NCBI RefSeq assembly: GCF_902712915.1
Contig: NZ_CACTIA010000005.1
Coordinates: forward strand, 310,001 to 374,000
Origin: Acidiphilium sp. C61
Lineage (GTDB): Bacteria > Pseudomonadota > Alphaproteobacteria > Acetobacterales > Acetobacteraceae
DNA: 64,000 nt
Reading direction: 5' to 3'
Part shown: one piece after another, positions 26,302-34,253 of the stretch
Numbering within the stretch: the first letter of the stretch is position 1
Layout: every line of letters begins with the position of its first letter
Translations under genes and position numbers: made by a program
The notes under the pieces: generated by a model
The model's input: only the letters and a program-made list of their open reading frames with translations
Databases searched by the model: none
What the model was told of the DNA's origin: nothing

Positions 26302-27470
26302 GTAGCGGCGCAAACCACATCCAGGTCCGCGCTTCCGGCCCCCTGGTCACGCGTGCGTGGCGAGTGGCGCTGGTCGTCGGCGGGGCGTCGTTCTTGTTGT
26401 TCGCCGCGGCCGCTCACAAGCTCCTGCTGGCCGGCGCGATCGAGCCCGCCCTGCGCGAGTCCTGGAATCACGCCAACTCGCAGATGTTGCTGTCCGGGCA
26501 ATGGCCGATGTTTGTGATGATCAATCTTCTGCACCTGATACCGGGATGCGGCCCATCCTCGATGGTCGTCATCACAATAACGGCCACCGCTCTGGCGCAG
26601 GGGCTTCTGGCGCGTGATCTCATACAACGCGGTTGGTCACCAGGTTTGGCGGCATCGGGTATTCTTGTCACCAGCGCGAACCCGGTGATCGTCATCATCG
26701 CGACCAGCGGAGCACCAATGATCTTTTACACGATCGTGGTGGGACTCCTGATTCTGGCGATCGATCGCGTCGAAGCGATCGCCGATACGCGGGCACTTAT
26801 ACTGCTCGGAGTTGGCGTCGCCGCAATGTTCGTCCTCTGGCCAAATGCGATCTACTGGGTAGCGCCCACATTAATCGTGCTGCCCCTCGCCTTTCGCGAA
26901 ATGAACAGCATTTCCGCCGCGGTCGCGCTATTCACCATTGCACTTCTGCCAGGCTTCATTGTCGTATCGTCAATGATATTAAGCGGTGCAATGTTCGGGC
27001 GCCCGCCCGCCGAAGCGATCGCTGTATGGAACGCGATCCTGCACGGGGCGGCTCCACAGGAAGTCCTTCACAGCGCCTGGTTGGCCTCTTTTGGCGGCCA
27101 GTTCACGGCAGCGTTCGTTGCGCTGGCGCTGATGTGCGCAACTATCGCGCCAAGAAGCTGGCTGATCATCTGGCGCCTCGGGCTCAACCGGCGGGAGCAA
27201 ACCCAGCCGGCCACGGCCCTTGCGGCCCTATTGCTGCCGCCGATTTCAGGCGCCCTGGCGACATATTTCTGGCACCTCGACGCACCAATCGTCGTCGTTG
27301 CCTGCAGCCTGGCTGCGGTCGCCAGCTGGACCGCCACAGCGAGCCTGCGGCACGGCGAGCGAGCGGCCTGGGTATTGCTGTCGCTGGCCGGAACATCCTT
27401 CGGATGGGCGGCGCCACTTTTGTGGCAGGACTCCGGACTTGCACACTTGCGCCACATATTGCTGACATAA
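26298..27470 (+). CDS. Polytopic membrane protein of the synthase operon
   Basis: The 390-residue protein is almost entirely hydrophobic, with about nine to ten helices and no motif I can assign. It starts at a GTG whose last bases form the stop of the synthase gene (GTGA, 26298-26301), so it is translationally coupled to it. Possible roles include modifying the polymer or supplying a lipid-linked precursor, but nothing in the sequence proves this. After it, the EPS region gives way to IS remnants. Confidence 0.65.
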   Translation: MSSGANHIQVRASGPLVTRAWRVALVVGGASFLLFAAAAHKLLLAGAIEPALRESWNHANSQMLLSGQWPMFVMINLLHLIPGCGPSSMVVITITATALAQGLLARDLIQRGWSPGLAASGILVTSANPVIVIIATSGAPMIFYTIVVGLLILAIDRVEAIADTRALILLGVGVAAMFVLWPNAIYWVAPTLIVLPLAFREMNSISAAVALFTIALLPGFIVVSSMILSGAMFGRPPAEAIAVWNAILHGAAPQEVLHSAWLASFGGQFTAAFVALALMCATIAPRSWLIIWRLGLNRREQTQPATALAALLLPPISGALATYFWHLDAPIVVVACSLAAVASWTATASLRHGERAAWVLLSLAGTSFGWAAPLLWQDSGLAHLRHILLT

Positions 27471-27650
27471 GGGGACATTGATCGTGTGTTGATGATCGTC
27501 TGCTGATATCGGCTGAGAGGTATTTGGGTGGAGCGGCTCACGGCATCGGATGTGAACTGCCTCGGGTTTGCCAGCAACTGCAATTTAGATTGCTGCCTTG
27601 GGGCTTTGGTTGGTGCCGGAAGCGAGCACTGAAGTCTTTCCCGAGAGATC

Positions 27651-27766
27651 GTGCAGACCCGCATTGTTCATCTGCTCAGGAATTCGATGGATTCCGTGTC
27701 CTAACAAGGACCGAAAGACAGTTGCAACCGCGCTCAAGGACATCTACCGGGCCGTGGATGCCAGGG
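27651..27766 (+). pseudogene. IS256-family (mutator) transposase fragment, frameshifted
   Basis: The translation reads VQTRIVHLLRNSMDSVS then a stop, and after a frame change KDRKTVATALKDIYRAVDA. Together these match the conserved internal stretch of IS256-type transposases (Q-T-C-I-V-H-L-I-R-N-S...DRK-x-V). It is joined directly to an IS3 OrfB tail at about 27767. Confidence 0.65.
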
Positions 27767-27767
27767 C

Positions 27768-27903
27768 CGTCGATTTCGCAACGCTCGAATGGGTCGAATG
27801 GTTTAACCACAGGCGCCTTCTCGAGCCGATCGGCAACATCCCGCCAGCCGAAGCCGAACAACGATATTTCGCCACACTCGAACAGTTGAAGATCGCCGCC
27901 TAA
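27768..27903 (+). pseudogene. IS3-family OrfB C-terminal relic
   Basis: The last about 44 codons ([36 protein letters not shown]) match the end of the intact OrfB at 17978-18883 with a few substitutions (D to E, QM to QL), so it derives from a diverged sister copy. The catalytic core is absent. Confidence 0.85.
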
Positions 27904-27973
27904 TTTAACCCAAATGGCCTCCGGCAAACCCGGGGCGGTTCAAGCTGATCCGTTCTGATCTCCTAAAGGGCTA

Positions 27974-28624
27974 TCAAGCTACCTGCTGTTGTTGCGGCTG
28001 TGGAGATGTGGGCAACGCGGCAGCGTTGTCCAAGCTTCTCCGCAGGAGAAGCGTCATATCCACGGCCGTCGGCGGCAGAACGCCGACCATTGCTTCGCGC
28101 CACACCGCCATCGGCGCGCGGTTGTCCAACGCCATGTGAGGACGTTGGTGGTTGTAGAAGTCAAACCACTGGCCCAGGCCGGCGCGCAGTTCCGCGCCGT
28201 CGGCGTAGCCCTTGATATACAGGTCTTCGTATTTCAGCGATCGCCAGAGCCGCTCGATGAACACGTTGTCCATCCAGCGCCCCTTGCGGTCCATCGAGAT
28301 CCGGTGCCCCGCCGACGGCTTGCTGGTCCGCGGCTTCGGCCCGAGCGCCGCAATCCCCATCAGCCGCATCAGACGTTGCACTCGCTTGCGGTTGACCCGC
28401 ACCCCCTCGGCCGCGAGCACCGCCATCAGCCGGCGCGAGCCCAGAAACGGCCAGCGCAAAAACAGCTCGTCGATCCGCCGCATCACGTCCAGATCATTGT
28501 CGTTCGCCGCACGACGCCGCCGGTACACCCCGGATCGCGCCAGCCCCAGCAGCACGCACTGCCGGCGGATCGACAGCACAGCATGATCGCGATCGAGCTT
28601 CGCTCGCCGGTCCGGCACGCTCAT
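27974..28624 (-). pseudogene. IS3-family transposase OrfB with internal in-frame deletion
   Basis: The 216-residue frame starts like a normal IS3 OrfB (HAVLSIRRQCVLLGLARSGVY, GSRRLMAVLAAEGVRVNRKR), but after GHRI it jumps directly to SMDRKGRWMDNVFIERLWRS. The segment that carries the first two catalytic Asp residues (about 80 residues in homologues) is missing, and only the Glu region remains. The deletion kept the reading frame. A transposase lacking two of three DDE residues cannot be active. The start overlaps the OrfA frame at 28621-28624. Confidence 0.8.
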
Positions 28625-28845
28625 CTTCCGGACCTCTTGGCTAAAAAATCGTTCTCGATCGTCAGTTGGCCGATTTTCGCATGTAGCCTCTCGATCTCCC
28701 GCTGCCCGGCGGCCTCCGCATCCTGCCCGATCTTCGGATCAAACGCCCGCGCCGCCTGCTCCTGCAGCTGCTTCTTCCAAGCATAAATCTGGTTCGGATG
28801 AACCTGATACAGCGCCGCCTCAATCTTCCGTCTCGTCTTGCTCAT
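28621..28845 (-). pseudogene. IS3-family OrfA with internal in-frame deletion
   Basis: The 74-residue frame begins MSKTRRKIEAAL and continues at once with YQVHPNQIYAWKKQLQEQ, so about 20 residues of the helix-turn-helix (normally a segment like FKAKIALEALR...) are missing. The rest, including the coiled coil EREIERLHAKIGQLTIEN-like region, is present. Together with OrfB this IS copy carries two independent in-frame losses. Its outer boundaries could not be resolved. Confidence 0.75.
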
Positions 28846-28918
28846 GTTCCGCTCCGTCTATCATGACAAAACGGCCAATTTCCAACTTAGCCCCCGGTCC
28901 CATCGCCCGGGTCCACTT

Positions 28919-29047
28919 CAGCAGCCATGCCTCATCATAACCGCCATCGCTCTTCGTGCCGTTCAAAGGCACTCGATCGAGCCGTCGAGCCGACCCGGCA
29001 TCAGCAACGCTGTCGATCTGAAACAGGGAGCCGTATCGCGAGTTCAT
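28919..29047 (-). pseudogene. Possible 5' fragment of a gene interrupted by the IS3 copy
   Basis: The minus-strand frame from ATG 29047 reads MNSRYGSLFQIDSVADAGSA, then LDRVPLNGTKSDGGYDEAWL, which resembles the start of predicted PD-(D/E)XK nuclease-like proteins I recall from related bacteria, then loses similarity where IS sequence begins. The rest of the gene is not found. This is a weak call from memory of sequence style. Confidence 0.22.
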
Positions 29048-29298
29048 AGGATACGCGGTTCAGCGAGAGCGAAGGTGAACGAATGCACGACGCCTCGGCG
29101 CTGGCGCGGATGCACCCTGGACAGCGCGCTCCCGGATGCTGCCGGATTACACAGCAACACGCCTGCATTGTCGTGCATGGATTTCATGCAGTGAGTCTGC
29201 CGTATCCATCCGCGCCTGATCAAGGGGTCGATCAACGACTGTTGCCGCGGCGACCGACGTCTGCACGTTCCTCGAGCCTCGCAAAACGAGGTGCATCA

Positions 29299-30504
29299 AT
29301 GTCAGTCAATGTCGCAGCAACCGCCCCGCTTCCTCGCCGGAGAGTTCGCTCGAGTACCACAGCCAAGAATTCCTCAACCAAGCCCTGCCCGTTCGCCACT
29401 GCCGCACGGGCGTTGACCGAGGCGGGCATGGTGGTGATCCCGTGCGGAAAAGCAGACGGCAAGGCGCCGCTCGTCAAATGGGCCGGCCTGGACCAGCCGC
29501 TCGCCCCCGAGAAATTGAGAGGCTGGTTGAGATACCCGCGCTTCGCCACCGCCAATATCGGCATCGCCACCGGCCCGTCTGGCCTGACCGTCATCGATTG
29601 CGATACGCCGAGCGCTCTCGATCGCGTGATCGAGCGATTCGGCCCTACCCCAGTCATCGTGGCGACGCCTCGTGGCGGGTATCACCTATATTATAAGGCG
29701 AATGGGGAGCGCAGCGGCCCGATCCGGGAAGACGGGCTGGCCATCGATGTGAAGGCGCAGGGCGGCTTCGTCGTCGCCCCCCCGAGCGTCCGCCGGACCG
29801 GCGAATTCGCCGGAAAATCATACGCGTTCGTCGCTGGAAACTGGGCTGATCTGTCGTCGTTGCCGCATTTGCTGGACGGCGCGCTCGACCGGAAGTTCTA
29901 TCGCAGCGCCGTCGGCAGCTCCGACGCCGATGCACCTGCCGGCCGCGCGCCCGCGGAAACCGGCAAGGATGTTGGCCGGCGCAACAAGACGTTGTTCGAC
30001 CATCTCCGGCGTGTCGCGCGTGACGTTGGGAGCCGCACGGAACTCATGGAGGCTGCCGAGGTATTCAATGCCAGATTCGATCCGCCGCTCGCAGCGACCG
30101 AGGTCTATCGGACGACGGAGTCCGTCTGGAACTATCGCGAGCAAGGCCGCCTTTTCGCCCCGGGGCAATCCTCGGTCGTGATCCCGGCCGCTATCTTCGA
30201 TCGCCTGGCGAAAGCCGACAACGGCGCGGACGCGTTCCTGCTACTCGGATGCCTGATCCGCAACCACGGCGCCGGCCACGACGGCGATCTGAGTTTCGTC
30301 ATTGTTCCGACCGCAATGATGCGCGAAAACGTTGTGCAAGGATGGGCAAGGACGCGCTATCGCAACGCGATCAGGACGCTGCTCTCGGAGAATCTGATCA
30401 CCATGGCGCACCGAGGCGGCAAGCGTCGCGGCGATCCCCACCGCTATGAATTTGCCAAGGTGCTGGGACCGGCCAAATGCGGCAACCGTGAAGAGCCGGC
30501 ATAG
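29299..30504 (+). CDS. PrimPol-type DNA primase/polymerase with PriCT domain (mobile-element replication protein)
   Basis: The 401-residue protein has an archaeo-eukaryotic primase fold: ANIGIATGPSGLTVIDCD (metal-binding Asp100 and Asp102), TPRGGYHLYYK (His129) and LAIDVKAQGGFVVAPPS (Asp150). A PriCT_1-like helical domain follows (NKTLFDHLRRVARDVGSRTE to ESVWNYREQG), then a winged-helix-like C-terminus (ENVVQGWARTRYRNAIRTLL). There is no helicase domain, so it would need a host or partner helicase. Such proteins usually prime replication of plasmids, phages or integrated elements. ATG 29299 has GAGG 7 bases upstream; the longer frame from 29083 lacks this. Inverted repeats lie upstream (TGCATG/CATGCA at 29174-29190). 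Confidence 0.85.
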   Translation: MSVNVAATAPLPRRRVRSSTTAKNSSTKPCPFATAARALTEAGMVVIPCGKADGKAPLVKWAGLDQPLAPEKLRGWLRYPRFATANIGIATGPSGLTVIDCDTPSALDRVIERFGPTPVIVATPRGGYHLYYKANGERSGPIREDGLAIDVKAQGGFVVAPPSVRRTGEFAGKSYAFVAGNWADLSSLPHLLDGALDRKFYRSAVGSSDADAPAGRAPAETGKDVGRRNKTLFDHLRRVARDVGSRTELMEAAEVFNARFDPPLAATEVYRTTESVWNYREQGRLFAPGQSSVVIPAAIFDRLAKADNGADAFLLLGCLIRNHGAGHDGDLSFVIVPTAMMRENVVQGWARTRYRNAIRTLLSENLITMAHRGGKRRGDPHRYEFAKVLGPAKCGNREEPA

Positions 30505-30692
30505 CGTCTTGGCGCGTGCGACACTGCGCTGCGTCATGCAGCGCGGTGCGCTGACAGCGAAACAACGCCTCACCGAGGAAAGTCATGAAAGCGGCGGCAT
30601 CCACGGAACGGTCTTTCCCAAGAACTCAATATAACCAAACATCTGTAAAGGGGGTATGGTGCGCGCCGCGCGTTTGAAATTTCGAAGTGGAG

Positions 30693-31604
30693 ATGGTGGG
30701 GCCGGTAATGTCTGCGCTTGGAATTGCGGAAATTGTGCTCATCGACGAGGCCGATCTGCGTGAGGCTTTGGTCGATGCTATGCGCAAAGACGCCACGGGC
30801 AGTTCGGCCGAACCGTCTCTCGCGGCCTGCGCAGCGCAGGTGCACGCTGCAGCGTCGGCGCAGGTGAAGCGACTCGCAACGGCCCGGGTCAGCGACATGG
30901 ACGCAGTGGAGCGCACACTCGATTCGGTGGCGCGGCACGCGCAGGAGATTATCAAGGGCCTGGAGCCTGAACTCACCTTCGCCGACGCCGCCGCCCTAGT
31001 ACCGCGGGTTACCGATGTGACTCTGCCGCTGACCAGCCCCGTCTCGGCAATCGAGAGCGCGGCACGGGCTGCCGGATTTGATCCGCCCGATGACGCTGTG
31101 AGGCATGCACTCAGAGAAGTCGCGAATCTTCAACTATGGGCAGCGGCCGGCGCGGATGCATTCCGCACCGGACGTCGCACGCGGGAACGAGCGGGAAGGC
31201 CGAATCTGGGCGCGCAAGCACATCAGGATCCGGTGGCCCGCGCGATTGGCCGCGCGATCTCGGAGGTGCTTCCGCCGCAGCCGCGGACCGGTGCCTCAAT
31301 GAACAGGAGCCCGGCTACCCACGTCCATGTCGGGCGCGATCTGGGCTTCGCGATAATCGACGCCTACCGGACCCTGACGGGTCGTCCCGCCAGCATCTCG
31401 CGGACACCGCACACAAAGGCGAGCGCCGGCGGCTCTGTCAGCGGGCCACTTGCGAGATTTGTTCTGACCATGTTCGCCAGGATCCGCACGCGCATGGAAC
31501 GCGAACCCAGCCTAGCTCGGTTCGCAGTGACACCGGCCTTCAATCCGACCGGCGAGACTGTCGCCAATTGGGCACGCGTCTACAAACGGAGCCTGTGGCC
31601 GTAG
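30693..31604 (+). CDS. Hypothetical protein of the integrated element
   Basis: The protein is about 300 residues with no family I recognise. The first half is Ala-rich and helical (ADLREALVDAMRKDATG, ERTLDSVARHAQEIIKGLEPEL), and the C-terminal half has GGSVSGPLARFVLTMFARIR and ARFAVTPAFNPTGETVANWA. It lies 188 bases after the primase gene in the same direction. GTG 30687, ATG 30693 and ATG 30708 are all plausible starts; the last has GGGG 6 bases upstream. No signal peptide or membrane helix is seen. Confidence 0.6.
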   Translation: MVGPVMSALGIAEIVLIDEADLREALVDAMRKDATGSSAEPSLAACAAQVHAAASAQVKRLATARVSDMDAVERTLDSVARHAQEIIKGLEPELTFADAAALVPRVTDVTLPLTSPVSAIESAARAAGFDPPDDAVRHALREVANLQLWAAAGADAFRTGRRTRERAGRPNLGAQAHQDPVARAIGRAISEVLPPQPRTGASMNRSPATHVHVGRDLGFAIIDAYRTLTGRPASISRTPHTKASAGGSVSGPLARFVLTMFARIRTRMEREPSLARFAVTPAFNPTGETVANWARVYKRSLWP

Positions 31605-31706
31605 AAACTTGCGGCGACTGAACAACGAGGAACATGGGCTCGGCACATCGCTGAATGATGTAGATACCATGTGTGCGCGGCGACCGGGTTAGACCAGCGT
31701 GCGCGC

Positions 31707-31919
31707 ATGGACAGAGCGCCGATCCCGCACCGCCCGAACGCATCCCGCTCATCGCCACTCGCCGATGAGCCGGGTCGGACAATCGTCGGTCGGGCACTTA
31801 GGACGCTGATTGCCGCCCTGGCGCAGCAAGCCGCCAGAGACGCGTTCCGCGCGAGCACGATGCCCGGCGCCGCGCTCGAAGGTGGCGCGAACGCCGGGAC
31901 CGATGTCCATGTTGGATGA
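31707..31919 (+). CDS. Small hypothetical protein
   Basis: The 70-residue frame ends four bases into the next gene's early codons and contains a helical stretch (RALRTLIAALAQQAARDAF). Its stop at 31917-31919 lies just inside the start of the HTH gene, as in coupled small genes of mobile elements. There is no strong ribosome-binding site. It may be real or a chance frame. Confidence 0.35.
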   Translation: MDRAPIPHRPNASRSSPLADEPGRTIVGRALRTLIAALAQQAARDAFRASTMPGAALEGGANAGTDVHVG

Positions 31920-32214
31920 CCCGACAACGCCCGGCGGGCCGGCAACAAACTTTCCCGAAAATGCCGAAAGCCACGGCGCGGCGCCGAATGCGGATCAACA
32001 ACTCGTTGTGTCGTCGGCGGCTCCGCTTGCGTCAGTGCGCTTGCTGTCCGTCCGCGATGTCTCTGACATCTTCGGCCGGACCGACCGGACGGTGCGGAAC
32101 TGGATCCGGGCCGGGCTCCTGCAGCCCCGGAGGGTCGGGCGCTCTGTTTTCTTCCTCGAATCCGATATCGCGAAGTTACTGTACGGAGAATCGTCGGATG
32201 CGCCGGACAATTAA
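31903..32214 (+). CDS. Helix-turn-helix DNA-binding protein (excisionase/MerR-like HTH_17)
   Basis: The protein is about 103 residues with a disordered N-terminus (DDPTTPGGPATNFPEN) and a C-terminal winged-helix motif: LLSVRDVSDIFGRTDRTVRN, WIRAGLLQPRRVGRSVFF, then LESDIAKLLYG. This is the classical HTH_17/excisionase pattern. Position just ahead of two recombinase genes suggests a role as recombination directionality factor or local repressor. ATG 31903 or 31909 could start it. A TTGTATTTAC inverted repeat lies right after it, a possible binding site. Confidence 0.75.
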   Translation: MSMLDDPTTPGGPATNFPENAESHGAAPNADQQLVVSSAAPLASVRLLSVRDVSDIFGRTDRTVRNWIRAGLLQPRRVGRSVFFLESDIAKLLYGESSDAPDN

Positions 32215-32216
32215 TA

Positions 32217-32296
32217 GTAAATACAAGTGTTTATCCGTGCATCGAAAAGCCATTATCTAAGTAATTGCGGTGATTAGTTTGATATTGTATTTACAA
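32217..32296. promoter_or_regulatory. AT-rich inverted repeat before the recombinase genes
   Basis: GTAAATACAA (32217-32226) and its perfect complement TTGTATTTAC (32285-32294) are 58 bases apart, and the right arm is part of a smaller palindrome TTGTATTTACAA (32285-32296). The gap between the HTH and recombinase genes is markedly AT-rich. It could be an operator, a recombinase core site, or both. Confidence 0.45.
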
Positions 32297-32336
32297 ATTT
32301 CCGATTTATTCCTATCTTTTCCACATGGAGGGTAAA

Positions 32337-34253
32337 ATGGACTTCGATGAACATGAAAATACTTCATTCAGGGCCGTTCAGGCAACTTGCATCGGGTTGG
32401 AGGCGCCTGTCACCGCCGCTGAGGCGATGCGGCTGGTGGAGACATGGACGGATCTCAGCGAGACCCGGCGGCGCGACCTGCGCTCGGCGATCTCGGGCAC
32501 AGTAAAGATGTGCGGGCTGCCTGCCACGAGCGTGATCATGACGCCGGCCTTTCTCTCACCGCGGGTCGTCGCCAAGCCGCCGGCCGGCTACGGGCTCAGC
32601 GACCAGCGCCATTCGGCTGTGCTGTCCGGGTTGCGCTTCGTCCTGCGACGCCTTGGCGTTCAGGCGCCGCACCGCGTCACGCTGCCACCGGAATGGCAGG
32701 CGCTGCGCGATCAGCTCGGGCATTTCGAGCAGACGGCGCTTGCCGCCTGGTTCCGCTTCGCCACGGTCGAGGGGGTCGCGCCGTCCAATGTAGTGGCTTC
32801 AACGATCGACGTGTTTGAAAGTTGGGTGCGCGAGCGCACGCTATGCGAGGATCCCAAAGCTGCCGCGCGGCGTACGGCGGATGCATGGAACCGCGCGGTT
32901 GCCGCCACACCGGGCTGGCCGCAGGTCCGCCTCGAACGGCGGCCGACGCGAGACCAGTATACGTTGCCGCTCGACGCGTTCCCGCCGTCTCTTGGCGAGG
33001 ACGTAAAAGCCTGGACCCGCCGCGCCGAGCAGGCCGACGAGGACGAAATTTTCCCTGATGATGTCGCCGAGCGTTCGCGCGGTGGTTCTGGGCGTGTAAT
33101 GCGTGCCGCCAGGCCGCGGACGATCGAGACACGGGTCTTTCAGATCCAGCAGGCCGCCGGCGCTCTGGTGCGCTCCGGAGTCGCACCCTCCGAGATCCGG
33201 ACACTCGCGGACCTTGTGGTGCCGAAGGAGCATCCGAAGGCCATCCTCTCCTTCATGCGCGAGCGAGGCCGTGAACGCCGGTCGAGCAATGCTGGCGGTG
33301 TCGGCGAGGTTTTGCGGCAGCTTGCTAAATTCTGGGTGTGCCTCCCGGACGAAGACGTCCGGCGCATTGCTTACTGGGCGACACAGGTCGCACCGAAACG
33401 CTCGCGGTCGATGACCCTGTCCAACCGCGAGCGCCTGCGTGACCTGATTGAACCGCGGCCCTTCGCCAAGCTTCTCCACCTGCCCGCCCGGCTGGAGAAG
33501 ATGGCTCGTGACCCGGACTTGTCGGCACGTCGCAGGGCGGTCGCCATGCAGCGGGCGATACTCGTGGAGACAGCGACGATCTGCCCGTTCCGGATCTCGA
33601 ACCTGGCAAGGCTACGGCTCGATACGCATCTGCACCGCTCTGACCCGTCGAGCCGCTTCTACACGCATATAGCGATGGATCACGACGAGGTGAAAAACAG
33701 CGAGCCATACCTCTGGCCGATCCCCCGCGAGACCGCGCTCATGCTCGACCGGTGGATCACGAAATTCCGCCCCACGCTAGCCGAACCGGGAAACCCGTAC
33801 GTCTTCGTGGGCGAGGCCGATGACGGGTCGATGTCGATCAACGGGCTGCGGACGACATTTATGACGGCGATCGAGGAACATGTCGGCGTCACGGTGAATC
33901 CGCACCTGATGCGGCACTTCGCGGCGTGGCTGTACCTGCAGGAGAACCCTGGTGATTACGAAACGGTCCGCCGCGCCCTGAACCACAAGGATATAAAGAC
34001 CACGATATCGTTCTATTGTGGTTTAGAGACCGACGCGGCTGTCCGCCGCTTCGACGACGTTGTCCTCAAGAAGCGGAAAGCAACAAAGCGCCTCGCGGCA
34101 GCGGCCTTCCGGAAGAAACGGTCGCCGCGTCAAGCGAATTCCGTCCATCAGACCCCAAAACCGCCATCGAAACCGCCCAGGCAGGCTAACCTTGCCGCGT
34201 TTTCATCCGGAGAAACATTGCTGAACTCGGCCAATGCTGAGGCGGCAGAATGA
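32337..34253 (+). CDS. Tyrosine recombinase/integrase, first of a tandem pair
   Basis: The protein is about 638 aa, longer than typical integrases. A long N-terminal region includes SAM-like helices (PRTIETRVFQIQQAAGALVR), and the catalytic domain runs from about residue 400: Arg in TICPFRISNLARLRL, H-x-x-R in HLMRHFAAWLY, the second His in ALNHKDIKTTISFY and the nucleophile candidate Tyr in SFYCGLE. It cuts and rejoins DNA for element integration or excision. ATG 32337 follows GGAGGG at ideal spacing, better than ATG 32325. Its stop overlaps the next recombinase (ATGA at 34250). Confidence 0.88.
   Translation: MDFDEHENTSFRAVQATCIGLEAPVTAAEAMRLVETWTDLSETRRRDLRSAISGTVKMCGLPATSVIMTPAFLSPRVVAKPPAGYGLSDQRHSAVLSGLRFVLRRLGVQAPHRVTLPPEWQALRDQLGHFEQTALAAWFRFATVEGVAPSNVVASTIDVFESWVRERTLCEDPKAAARRTADAWNRAVAATPGWPQVRLERRPTRDQYTLPLDAFPPSLGEDVKAWTRRAEQADEDEIFPDDVAERSRGGSGRVMRAARPRTIETRVFQIQQAAGALVRSGVAPSEIRTLADLVVPKEHPKAILSFMRERGRERRSSNAGGVGEVLRQLAKFWVCLPDEDVRRIAYWATQVAPKRSRSMTLSNRERLRDLIEPRPFAKLLHLPARLEKMARDPDLSARRRAVAMQRAILVETATICPFRISNLARLRLDTHLHRSDPSSRFYTHIAMDHDEVKNSEPYLWPIPRETALMLDRWITKFRPTLAEPGNPYVFVGEADDGSMSINGLRTTFMTAIEEHVGVTVNPHLMRHFAAWLYLQENPGDYETVRRALNHKDIKTTISFYCGLETDAAVRRFDDVVLKKRKATKRLAAAAFRKKRSPRQANSVHQTPKPPSKPPRQANLAAFSSGETLLNSANAEAAE

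Larger units (their letters stand above)
27553..27942 (+). mobile_element. IS remnant: IS3-type ends around an IS256 fragment and an orfB tail
   Basis: The left edge, TGAACTGCCTCGGGTTTGCC (27553-27572), matches the IS3 terminal repeat at 17554 in 18 of 20 bases, and the right edge ending at 27942 matches its other end. Between them are a decayed IS256-type transposase piece and the last codons of an IS3 OrfB. The 390-bp unit looks like a composite relic and not a functional element. Confidence 0.7.

Noticed and set aside
24571..26313. 580-codon minus-strand frame opposite the MshEN-GT2 gene
   Set aside because: Antisense shadow; the plus strand has the complete GT2 signature.
29083..29298. 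Longer start for the PrimPol gene
   Set aside because: The extra 72 residues are unlike the domain, and ATG 29299 has a well-spaced GAGG.
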